From Mimachlamys varia (lineage: Eukaryota > Mollusca > Bivalvia > Pectinida > Pectinidae), in contig OX392530.1 in assembly GCA_947623455.1 (NCBI GenBank), forward strand, positions 1,959,501-2,023,500: DNA of 64,000 nt. The letters are read 5' to 3'. Shown here in pieces: positions 34,901-44,010 of the stretch; the first letter of the stretch is position 1, and every line of letters begins with the position of its first letter. The notes below the pieces were generated by a model. That model was not told where the DNA came from, ran no database searches, and worked only from the letters and a program-made list of their open reading frames with translations. Made by a program: the position numbers and the translations under genes.

Positions 34901-36687
34901 ACGTACTACAGTTACTACAACTCCCATACTTACTACAACAACCAGGACTACACTCCCCGCCCGGTATGTTCCTACTCCAAACAGGTCACACTTACTGTAA
35001 TACATATTATCTCTCTACATACTACAACTCTCACACTTACTACAACAACCAGGACTACACTCCCCGCCCGGTACGTCCACACTCCTATATTACACCCCAT
35101 TTCGCTTTGAAAATATACCCCCACAACAAAGTTAAGGGGGGGGGGGGGGGTAATACTGGTTTTCTGTCCGTCCATCTGTTGACACAATTTTGTCCAGCTA
35201 ATGCACTTGCTCAGTTTTCAACAGATCATTTAAAAATTTGGTGGGAACAGACAATACAGTATGAAGATGTGCCCCTCATTTGGTGTACACATAACGTTAT
35301 TGGAGCGGGGGGTATGAGTTGGCCCTCGGGCGACAGTTCTAATTAAGAGATAAATTACTCTTTAATTCTCAAGGGTGTATGATAGAGAATTTCCAAGCTA
35401 TAGATTTTCAAATTTACTCAGATTTTACCAACTTTCAGGAACCCTCAGGTAGAATTTCCCTATGCTATACCTCTGGACATGAAAGAGTCTTAGAAATATT
35501 AATTTATTGTAGAATGTATAAAAATGAAACACTGATAGATGATTGACTTGTATGTTTATCTTGTCGTAGGGTGGACATCATGAGCATGGCATTGAGGAGG
35601 ATATAGATGCATTGGAAGGTAAGTCTGGAGTCTATGTTAACTGGAAATCTGGGGGATGGGGGATGGCATTTGTTACACTGACACATCTAATCCTACGGAT
35701 CCTTGGTCAGACCTATTGTCAGTAGTGAAACCATGCAGTGATCATTAAAATTGTAAAATATTTGACAACAGAGCTATTAGATACAAAATTTTACTTTCTA
35801 TCTGGAAAATTCTATATCAATATATATAAATTTCTGAGCTTTGTAATATAAACCTGAATCAACAGGTGGTACAATGAAATAACTCAACTTTGATTCTACA
35901 TTTTCAGAACCCGAATTAGAAGTTGACATTTTCAGGTACAACAAAGACTACATGGAACAGAGTGAGGTAAGAAATTTCTTTTTCAGTGTTAAATTAGGTC
36001 TACTGATTGATATCATATCACAATACGGGTTGAGCAAAATAGATAATAGGTTTTAATTAGTCGGTATGACTTGTTGTAAGCCCAGAGTCAAATCTGTTTT
36101 TAACTACTGGTACAATCTGTTTAAAATCTTAAACAACTTCTCAATATCTAAAAGACCCAGGATACCGATATAAGCATGTTGCATGTTAGGATGAAGGGCT
36201 GCCATGTTTCTTCAAATAATGTCCGTGACCCACTTTCAAGTTCACAGAGATCAAATGCCTCTAAATCTTAAAACATGGCTAAAAGGTTTGTTCAAAGAAT
36301 GACTTTTACCCATTTTCAAGGTCACAGAGGTGAAATGTATGAAAAGCTTCAAACAATCTCTTCTCAATATTGGACCTGTGATATGTTAAGATGTTTGTTC
36401 AATGAATGACCTTGTCCCACTTCCATGTCACAGGTGTGATTTGTCAACATCTCTCAATGTATTATTTCTATCCCAGACACTGATATTATGCCTTTGTATT
36501 GTAGGTCACATTTGAAATTAAAAGTGTGAGATAAATATGTGAGCGATTCAGGTCAATTGGACCTCTTGTTCTTTCACATAATGTTCTCAATTCTCGTTTG
36601 TTTCAGGAAATCTTTGAAGCAATTGAATTATCAAGATGGACACCCTTGGATAGCATTGCATCAAAAATCCCCAATCACATCATCTGA
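25980..36687 (+). CDS. TRNAU1AP: TRNAU1AP/SECp43-like, two-RRM tRNA(Sec)-associated protein, 10 exons
   Basis: Exons: 25980-26015, 29752-29849, 31695-31794, 32578-32630, 33182-33285, 34033-34180, 34828-34963, 35570-35618, 35908-35966, 36607-36687 (stop TGA). All GT-AG; phases join into 287 aa, which I recall as the human length. RRM1 has RNP2 LWMGDL (residues 8-13) and RNP1 AGYCFIDF (48-55). RRM2 has LFIGDL (101-106) and KGYGFVRF (140-147). A Tyr-rich segment (about 188-222) follows, as in vertebrate SECp43, then an acidic stretch and the C-terminal DYMEQSEEIFEAIELSRWTP-LD, matching human [22 protein letters not shown]. Family role: binds tRNA(Sec) complexes and supports selenocysteine tRNA modification and selenoprotein synthesis. 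Intron 1 is 3.7 kb of repeats. A MITE lies just after the exon 5 donor, a minisatellite abuts the exon 4 acceptor, and the end of exon 7 is duplicated in intron 7. Confidence 0.96.
26170..26250 (-). mobile_element. tRNA-like SINE head
   Basis: On the minus strand TTTAGCATACTGGTAGAGCG (A-box-like) is followed by CCTACTAGGAACCTGAGGA and GGATTTGAATCC (B-box-like). It resembles the heads at 29390-29470 (-) and 53812-53880 (+). The acceptor stem is not intact, so it is a tRNA-derived repeat and not a tRNA gene. Confidence 0.5.
26300..27235 (+). repeat. Tandem 140-150 bp 'GACCTTGAC...CAAGGTCAC' array
   Basis: About six units, each with GCATGCTGGGAT-AAGGGCTACCAAGTTTGTT, AATGAATGACCTTGACC, CTTTCAAGGTCACA-GGGTCAAATATGTTAAA, and CAACTTCTTCTCAATAACCG. 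The array ends in TAGTCAGATGACTGTTAAGG-CCCTTTAATTTGGGTCTCCTG. Related single or partial arrays lie at 3985-4165, 34440-34740 and 36085-36550. Confidence 0.8.
27236..29282 (+). mobile_element. Non-coding element with conserved termini and 155-170 bp internal array
   Basis: It begins with the hairpin AGCTCACCTGGTCC-AAAGGACCAAGGTGAGCTTATG and a GTCCGTC microsatellite, and ends GGTGAGCGATACAGGCCCTC-TGGGCCTCTTGTT. Inside, about 12 units of 155-170 bp carry CTTCTTCTCCATAACCACTG, CAGGAAGCATCC, AGGATTCAAAATTGTACT, and GGGACTGACCCCCTAGGGGG-CTGAGGGG. The termini match the element at 9495-10552 but the internal unit does not. Frames here (27326-27752) are repeat translation. Confidence 0.75.
29390..29470 (-). 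mobile_element. tRNA-like SINE head
   Basis: On the minus strand CCCTTTAGCTCAGTGGTAGG (A-box) is followed by GCATCCAACTTGGAGCCTGG and GATGGTTCGATCCTC (B-box). This is the clearest of the tRNA-like copies. The flanking GGGAGGGCCACACTTCAATG also occurs in related form near 53510, which suggests a longer SINE body. Confidence 0.6.
29955..30645 (+). repeat. Tandem repeat of about 155 bp, TRNAU1AP intron 2
   Basis: Four to five units bearing AAAACATGGGAATTTTGAGA, ATTTGCGTTAAAGTCCACTT, TATCCAATTGAATTTAAA and ACACCATCATACTTAATACC. Divergence increases toward the 3' end. The 112-aa frame at 29965-30303 is repeat-derived. Confidence 0.75.
31080..31172 (+). mobile_element. Possible retroposon 3' end with (ATT)n tail
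   Basis: CATGTACTCAAAGTGTCATC, GATATGAAATAAAGTTATTT, then ATTATTATTATT. An AATAAA-like motif followed by a short tandem tail is typical of retroposed 3' ends. Its 5' extent is unclear. Confidence 0.35.
31919..32097. repeat. Long hairpin (inverted repeat about 80 bp per arm), TRNAU1AP intron 3
   Basis: The left arm, TCAGTCAAATATTAAAGATG through GTGTATGATACTGAAT, is mirrored by ATTCAGTATCATACAC through CATCTTTTATATTTGACTGA with few mismatches and a short loop near 32010. It is likely a MITE or fold-back element. Confidence 0.85.
32128..32576 (+). repeat. 46-bp minisatellite reaching the exon 4 acceptor
   Basis: About nine to ten units of AACTGATAAGGACTGTGTTT plus TGTTCAACCTGTTTTATATTTAATT-like sequence. 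The last, variant unit reads GACTGTGTTCTGTATGACTT-GTTTCAG and provides the pyrimidine tract and acceptor of TRNAU1AP exon 4 (32578). Confidence 0.9.
33297..33676 (-). mobile_element. TTAA-flanked MITE, copy B
   Basis: AGGCCCAATATACGTAA at the left and TTACGTATATTGGGCC at the right, flanked by TTAA (33293-33296 and 33677-33680). The internal order is reversed relative to copy A. It begins 11 bp after the last base of TRNAU1AP exon 5 (33285), so nearly all of the donor-proximal intron is transposon. Confidence 0.85.
34440..34740 (+). repeat. 'GACCTTGA...CAAGGTCAC' dispersed repeat unit
   Basis: It contains CAACTTCTCAATAACTGAAA, GCTGGGATGAAGGGCTAC, AATGAATGACCTTGA and TTTCAAGGTCACAGGGG, and ends GACCATTAAGGCCCTTTGGG-CCTCTTGG. 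Further GGGCCTC-like short motifs follow, up to TRNAU1AP exon 7. Confidence 0.6.
35017..35070 (+). repeat. Duplicated 3' end of TRNAU1AP exon 7 with donor
   Basis: ACTACAACTCTCACACTTAC through TACACTCCCCGCCCG followed by GTACGT repeats the last 50 or so bases of exon 7 and its donor (34963/GTATGT). The copy has no in-frame route: reading through from exon 7 shifts the frame, and the only nearby CAG (34982-34984) also gives the wrong phase. It is best seen as a non-used intronic duplicate. Confidence 0.75.
36085..36550 (+). repeat. Degenerate 'GACCTTG...CAAGGTCAC' repeat, TRNAU1AP intron 9
   Basis: Three decayed units (AACTTCTCAATATCTAAAAG, GCATGTTAGGATGAAGGGCT, TTTCAAGGTCACAGAGGT) ending GAGCGATTCAGGTCAATTGG-ACCTCTTG about 35 bp before the last exon's pyrimidine tract. 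Confidence 0.55.
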
Positions 36688-37284
36688 TCACTCTCGGTAT
36701 TTTCAAACTAAAGTAAAAATGAAATGAAAGTTTAAGACTGAATTTGTGAAAGTGGACGATATATGAATGTTGGCTGTTGTATGTGTGAAATATCATTATC
36801 AATTATTATGAACGTAAAGAGATAGGCTTGTGAGGCATAAGGACTTCATCATTGTAACACATTGGACTGAAACACATTGGACTGAAACACATTCACACCA
36901 GGAAACATAACTCTTCTAATTCTGGAATACCATGGTAGTTAATGAATCCTGGGGTGAATGAGATACAGATATATTGCTATCATGGTTTGTGAGGGATTAG
37001 GACTTCATCAATGAAACACATTGCAGAACTAGAAACTGGCGAAAATAGAACATGCTGCACCTCTTTGAAATACTTTGTATCTGTGATAAAGGACTTTATA
37101 TAGATATCGTGTATTTTTTAGGCTGGATTCTGTATTTTTTGTTTGCTCGCGTGATTGTTCTTCGAGAGTGAGCTAGCTGTTGCCATCTGTCTTTTTTACT
37201 CCTCAAAAAGCACATTGAACGAATATCAGAAAGGTTTCTTGGTTAAAAGGTAAACAAAAATAAGGAAATACAGGAACCCCTTAA

Positions 37285-37668
37285 AGGCCCAATATACGTA
37301 ACTCAGCGAAATTTTCGTGATCCTAAAAAATTCCGAAAAAAAATCCAGTTGATAACCATGCAAAAATAAGCCCAAGGCGAAGTAAACCTGAGCGGTAACT
37401 AACAAGAAACTCTTGACAAAAAAATCCAAAGAATTGAAAATAATTCAGGTGGGGCCCACTTCAACAACAAACCGAAGGTAGAAGACGGTTCGAAATGGAC
37501 GCATGTTTACAAATAGCGTGTTTCAACTACTGATGTATCGGTAACCGCGAAGGAATTTATCTTGGATATTGCTGATATCAGTTAATCTTAACCAAATCTA
37601 TAAATATAAAAAGTTGTTAGGCTTGATTTTTGCTTCAAGTTTTGCCGAAAGTTACGTATATTGGGTCT
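37285..37668 (+). mobile_element. TTAA-flanked MITE, copy C
   Basis: AGGCCCAATATACGTAAC at the left and GTTACGTATATTGGGTCT at the right with TTAA on both sides (37281-37284 and 37669-37672). Same orientation and length (384 bp) as copy A, diverged at scattered positions. Confidence 0.85.
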
Positions 37669-40479
37669 TTAAGAAACAGAAAGGCAGGGCCAAATGGGTG
37701 TTATTGACTCATCTACATATCATGTTCTCTCTTTCCATCTCAGATGTGCTGGAAATGAATACTGTTCATGGTTATTTTTTTATCAAAATTTCAATGTCCT
37801 TACCCCTTGGTCCGCCATTACTGTCTGGTGAGTTGTTTAACTCTTTCAAACATTCTTGAATACAGTGGTATAATGATCTATCCAACCTTTGAGTTAAAAA
37901 GAGTTCAAATGTTTGTTAAGGTGTAAGTAAGTTAGGTTTACTCTTTTACATATAGGAAATTAAGACTCTGATTCACTTCCATAGTCTCGGAGGCCAGGCT
38001 AAAAGGGGTCATATTGACAAAAAATTCAACAATCTTCTCAAAAACATACATGTTACAATGTTAAAATCAAGTATTTTTTAATTAATGTGAGCATTAAGGC
38101 TTCTTTGGCAAATTGTTTTTAATTCTCTGATTCTGAAATATTTAAAAGAGACACTAGGAAAATATGCATTTTTGTTTTTCCAGGATCATAGTTACCATAA
38201 CATAAAATTGGGTAATGGTGGTTAAAAAAATGTTGACGTGTTTGATTATGATTACAGGTGCAATGTATGACTTTGTTAATTTTCTTTTAATAAAAGAAAA
38301 AAATGAAATATTAACTGTCTGATCATGTTATTTATTGTTTAGTGGAAAACCCTATTATACAGATCTTATGGTGCCTCATGTACGTCATTCTGAAGACTAG
38401 GAAGGGACACAACTCTTACATACTTGATGTTTTGTGCACATTCTTTAGCTCACACAGCACTCAACTTGTACTCTGCTTATATTGTGGTGTGTTGTCCGTC
38501 GTCCTTCAACAAGAGCTGGAGGACCTAGGGTCATGATCTTTAGCCGATAGATACCTGGGACAGAGAGCTATAAAATTCTATTTGCAAGGTCACATGGGTC
38601 AAACATGTAAACACCTTTAACATCTTCTTCTTAATAACCAATAACACAATAGCACAAGGAAGGTTAATTGCTTAGCCAAAAGATCTGCTTCGCGATTAAA
38701 CATGTTTCTAGGATACATAGTCTCTATTAACTGCATAAAATGTCGTTTCGCTTGAGCTAAGCATTCTATTTCTTTATCTTAGCTTAGGCCGCCATCTTGC
38801 ATGCTTGCCGGTAAACTCGATAAGCAAATTAAGGTCACGACAGACCAAAGCCCCCCCCCCCCCCCCCCCCCCACCCCCACCCCCCGGACATTACTACACG
38901 GAACAACAGCCCCCAGAGCCTCCAGATATACTAACTACTAAATGTATGTAGGATTCCCATTTATAACAAAAACCTTTCTGGTAGATTAAGACATGGCCAC
39001 CATGTCTTTTGAGCAATTCACCAACACATCCTTGAGCGTCAGCTCCTGTCCAGAAAGATGACGATGATGATGGTTATATTTAAAATGTGTTCATATGATG
39101 TTACCATCATGAACCTGCCGTCACAATAAAACCATGTTTATTGTTTATTAGGAAGATGACATTTTTAAGTTGTATAACCTGTGTGCATTTCCTTTTGTTT
39201 ATATCAAATATGATAAAATTAATTTAAAAGCATTTCATATGAACACGACAAGCTCGACCAACGCTATTGAGGTTTTTCGAGCAATCTTCTATTCACAGTG
39301 TCTGCCAAAGAAAAAAGTTTCTGAAAAATATCCCCAATTTACCCCCAATGAAATTCGACCATTCGAATTCATTATCCGGAATGGGGTTAACAGAACCGGG
39401 ATGGGATAAAACATCAGTCAGAATATGGTGAAACATCAACTGGAATCTGGTAAAATAGAAGTTAGGATGGGGTGAAACATATTCTAGTGGCGCCATATAT
39501 CACATCTCGGCAGACGGAGCGGTCGAACGCATGTTCATCTGAAACATGTCTTCAGTATTATATGGTGGCCGGTTAGGGCCACCTTGTAATCTCGCGACCT
39601 CTCAATCTGGACCGCGTTCAGTGCACCGCCACCTTGTGCTTTTGAACTCGGTTTTCCAAATTATTTGATTATTAATTGCTTAATGTTTGCAAAAAAGTAT
39701 TATTGTATGATTAACTTAAATTCAACCTTTACCTTGGTATGATGTTGTTTATAAAGACTTATTTCACATTTACTATATTTCAGACGAGGACGTGTGTACC
39801 TTTGTATATTAAAAAGATCAAATAAAGACTTGTACATAAGCAGAAATAACATCACGGATGAGGTGTTGACATTAACATAAATGATGAAATACAGCATTTG
39901 CATGAAGAAAGGATTTAACCTGCCCCACATGGCTGGTAATTCACATTAAACATTGATGTTTGCATTAGATTTTAAAGACCACATATATGAGACCCATATC
40001 TCAGACAGAAATCTTGTCTCGTCTCAATGCTCATGTGTGCCACTACTCAGGTGAATAGACGTCAATTGACGAAGAAATATATATACCGTAATGTCTGTAG
40101 TCTTCCTGGCGTTATCTAACATACAAAATATATACCTACATTTTCTTTTTTTGTTCTATTTCAGTATTGTTTACATTCTTTATTACGGTAACAATTTCAT
40201 AATAAGAGTTGACGAAGATATAGTCTGCCCGTCTACATGGCTATATATAGCCATCCAACTGTCGGTGGACAAGATATTGTGTGAACAAATATTCCAACAG
40301 ATTGAGAAAATAAAAGCCGATTAACAGAACTTTGTATGTATGTGTGGTATATCATATTGGGTCACTGCTTCCTTAATTTGACCCTTGACCTTGGTTGCCA
40401 TGGTAACTGTTCAGCGAGCAAATATACCAAACATTGACATTGATATTTGCTTATCTGCATACACAGGCAAACTTTCTTC

Positions 40480-40745
40480 ACGTCAATACAAGTCAAATTG
40501 AGGCAAATTTCAGGTCAAAATTTTCAGGTAATATAGACTTGAAGAAAAGAGCAAAAACATCAATTCATTTCAACTTTTTTAACTTGAAATTGACATGAAA
40601 ATTTCACCTGAAATAGACATGACGATTTTTTTCAGGTCAAATTGACCTGAAATTTCCCTGATTTTTTTCATATCAAATTGACCTCAATTTCAGGTCATTT
40701 TCTGGTCAATTTCAGGTCAAGATTTTTATCAGGTCAAATTGACAT
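40480..40745. repeat. Degenerate short repeat rich in TTCAGGTCAA / TTGACCTGAA
   Basis: Many imperfect, often inverted copies of TTTCAGGTCAAATTGACC and related TTGACATGAAAATTTCACC. The core AGGTCAAATTGACCT is itself palindromic. It contains many potential half-sites of AGGTCA type, but I infer no function. Confidence 0.5.
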
Positions 40746-40865
40746 GGAGACCGTTTGCTGTATAAGCTTTAGTTTTATTCATTTGGCGCTCAAGTTTATT
40801 GCATCATCGTTCTGTCTCAGTTTAATGTGTTTTATTCTATCTGTGGTCTGTGTGTACATAAGTAT

Positions 40866-40965
40866 TGGTTACACCATAGTTTACGAGTTCTTCAGGATAT
40901 AACCCACAAGGCACGAAGTGCCGCGTGGGTTATACCTGAAGAACTCGTAAACTATTGTGTAACCT
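40866..40965. repeat. Near-perfect hairpin of about 45-bp arms
   Basis: GGTTACACCATAGTTTACGA through ATATAACCCACAAGGCAC is mirrored by GCCGCGTGGGTTATACCTGA through AACTATTGTGTAACC, with a loop of a few bases. The left arm also occurs at one end of the repeat at 54841-55355 (55297-55355), so the hairpin is probably two termini of one element joined head to head. Confidence 0.85.
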
Positions 40966-42121
40966 ACTTGTATCATAGATGTGACATATTTCTTTCATCG
41001 AGAACAATGTTCATTTACCTACAATGTTAAAATGTACACTGATCTGGGGTAGGCGTGGGAATCAGTGAACTGATTCTGTCAATCCTGAGTTGATGATGCT
41101 TACTTCAATTTGATTGGCTCTTGATTCTGTCAATCCAGAGTTGATAATACACATAGGCACGCCTTTTAAATTTGATTGGTTATTTCTAAATCATTTCTGG
41201 GAATATTTTGATTTTGGATTTATTATTGTTTTTATTAATTAGACTAAGCAATAAACCACCCATGCTCAATTTATTGCCAAGCATGCTAAATTTCAAAGTG
41301 TCGGATTTTGTAAAGAACTTTGATTTTAACTTCCTGAAAAACATTGATGACTTGGACGAATTCACTGTCCCACAAGTTGTGGACAAGTATGACATTTCAG
41401 AATATTTAAGAGGACTCTGTTTCCCAAAGTTTCAACCGGGAATTACCCGAAGAAAGACCGGAATCCACGAAAAACACAAATCACGGTTCGGACCGCCTGT
41501 TAATTCGGAATGTAGATCTACTTGAATATACAGGACTTTTTGAATTTAAAGGAAAACACACGCCTTAATTGATACAAATGAAACCAAAGCTGAAACGCGA
41601 ATCACAGGTACGTGTAAAACCAGAGAATTATACCTTAATAATTGTACAGTGACAATCAATTCAATTTGAAGTGATCTGTTTTATTTGCACTAAAATAGCA
41701 AAAACACTGACCAAAGGTACGTTTGTACAGTGTCGCTCAATTTGAAGACATTTGTTATATTTGTGCAAAGGTGAATTGTCTATTGAATTGGAAAAGCTGA
41801 AATGTGTGTATATTTTTAAGGTTAGAAAATGTGTGTATTTTGTAAGGTTAATTAAATGTTGAGTTGGAAAAACTGAAAATGTGTGTATTGTTTTTTTAAA
41901 AGTACATGGCAACGTATTTTCGCTTGTTGTACAATGTATATATTTCAATGTACTTGGGGTCATTTTGCAACATTGTACAACTGCAACATTGGGGAAAGAG
42001 GCCATGGTAAGAACCTATGTTCTTACTAGATAAGAACATGGGTTCTTACTGGGTGAGGTCAACTCTTCATAATATATTCCACGGACGAGATGAAAGAAAT
42101 ATGACACATCTATGATACAAG
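40966..42121. mobile_element. TIR-bounded element of about 1.15 kb with a 105-codon frame
   Basis: TACTTGTATCATAGATGTGA (then CATATTTCTTTCATC) at 40967 is mirrored by GATGAAAGAAATATGACACA through GATACAAGTA at the right. The right 440 bp (41681-42121) is shared, inverted, with 54841-55288. The unique middle holds a 105-aa frame (41208-41525) with a stretch DFVKNFDFNFLKNIDDLDEF that I do not recognise. It could be a captured gene fragment or chance. No transposase signature is seen. Confidence 0.5.
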
Positions 42122-42281
42122 TACAGTGGATGTAAAACAGTAAAACACTAGTTAACAACAGGAGTGACTTGTCTATAAACAAGGACACGTGATACTTTGT
42201 TATTATTTTTATTAACAAACATAGTTATTAAACAGATTATACAATTATTAGTAAAACAAGTTTGTACAAACAGTCTTTTAA

Positions 42282-42592
42282 AGGCCCAATATACGTAACA
42301 GCAATATTCAAGATGAATTCTTACGCAGTTACCGGTACAGCAGCAGTTGAAACACGGTATTTGTAAACACGCGTCCATTTTGAACCGTCTTCTTACTTCG
42401 GTTTGTTGTTGAAGTGGGCCATACCTGAGTTATTTCCAAGTCTTTGGATTTTTCTGTCAAGAGTTTCTTGTTAGTTACCGCTCAGGTTTACTTTGTTTTA
42501 GGCTAATTTTTGCATAGTTTATCAACTGGATTTTTTTTTCGAGAATTTTTCAGAATCCCGAAAAATTCCCTGAAGTTACGTATATTGGGCCT
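42282..42592 (-). mobile_element. TTAA-flanked MITE, copy D (internally deleted)
   Basis: AGGCCCAATATACGTAAC and GTTACGTATATTGGGCCT with TTAA at 42278-42281 and 42593-42596. It is in the orientation of copy B, but about 70 bp after the left terminus are missing, giving 311 bp. Confidence 0.85.
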
Positions 42593-44010
42593 TTAACTTG
42601 CAAACTGATCACTGGGCAGTACACTTTAGCCATTATCACTATAGAAGTTACATCCTAAAATGAAGCGGATTGGCCTCGCAGCAGGAACTATTCCATGTTA
42701 GTTCTAGAATATAAGTGTCGTAATAACACCGTTTATGCTTTATTTGCCCTTTATGTGAGAGAGTTTTTTAGCTGCTATGGTATAAATTTGCATCAAACTT
42801 TTGTTTTACAGACAGATCACGAGAATACTTTGCCTAGTTTCTTTAAACAAGGCTGCTGATACCTTGACCTTCAACATTTAGAGGTGAGGTGGTATAAAGC
42901 ATTCTATTATTTTTTCAATATACATGACCTCAATTTGACCTTCACTGACTGTGCTAGAGATAGGGAATCGAAGATATATTTCTAAATCCCAAAACTGTCA
43001 GTTGGATTTGACCCAATATACACAACAATGTATACGTCACGTCAGTTAGCCTGTAATGTAAGTAATGTTAACATTGCAGCATGAATATAATACAAAATGA
43101 GTGATCAGGATAAAAGAAAAAGAATCATTTACCCCACTAACGTTGCGCTAAGGGAGTCTCAGTTCTCGGGGAGAGATTCTAAAGTTGCCGAATACTAGCT
43201 TTCCCTGTCTGACTCCCAAAAGGAATGGAATCACGTGATGTCACAATGATTCAACAATAACCTGACGTCATGAATTTAAAAAAATTTAAACTGTGACGTG
43301 ATGAACTAAAATATTTAACCATAGTCTTACTGTACACATTGAAATATGAGATTAATTATGTGCGCAAAGGATGGTTGCAAATGTGCGGTTGAATCTGTTG
43401 GACATTTGTTTTCGCCTGAATTTTTTTGGGGAAATTTCATGTTTTCAATATGGTTAACAATTCAAACACATTTTCATGGTTTTCTAAACTTATTCTTGTA
43501 GTTGGAATGAGGAAAAGTCGCTTTCACCCACAAGGGTGAAACTCCATCGTCCGTTTTCTCATTTGACAAAACCGTCGGGATTTGCCAAATTTGAAAATTA
43601 CTCGGTTGGAGTTTCGGTATCCTACATCCACAGGTATACATTCGTCTAAATGAAAATATACACTTGTATAAGAGGTTTCGGTTCTATTATCACTTTGTAC
43701 TGTATAAGCATAAAATGAACATATTGTCTAGGACTTATATTCTATGTAGTTCATATTTAAGAAAATATCTGATCCTCTCAGAAGCTTTTGAGTTATCTCT
43801 TATCATAAACAGATATGAAAAAATCGAAGTCACTATGATTTCTGCAAAAAATGACATTTTCAAATTCAGCAAATAACAACAATCTCTGATAGACGAATCT
43901 TTGGTTAGATAATATTGTATTTCTGACAAATGAAGGATATATAATCATATTCGGCTGTCCATATGTACAAGCTTCCGTGGTAATTGGTACCACATAGAAT
44001 ACAGATTTGA

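Larger units (their letters stand above)
36688..44010. other. Intergenic region between convergent TRNAU1AP and EAAT
   Basis: The 3' UTR of TRNAU1AP should start here. A possible AATAAA is at 38289-38294, which would make a 1.6-kb UTR. It holds two TTAA MITEs, a C-homopolymer near 38853, a hairpin at 40866-40965 and a TIR element at 40966-42121. Open frames at 39170-39409, 40091-40324 (preceded by a good acceptor TATTTCAG) and 41208-41525 have no family that I recognise. The second could be a stray terminal exon, at low confidence. Confidence 0.45.

Noticed and set aside
34722..35346. Overlapping 92-, 115- and 200-aa frames
   Set aside because: They overlap TRNAU1AP exon 7 in other frames or read through its donor into the intron. 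Only 34828-34963 in the RRM-protein frame continues to downstream exons.
40091..40324. 77-aa frame with a good acceptor before its second half, as a terminal exon
   Set aside because: No upstream exon or family could be matched; it is left as a low-confidence possibility within the intergenic entry.
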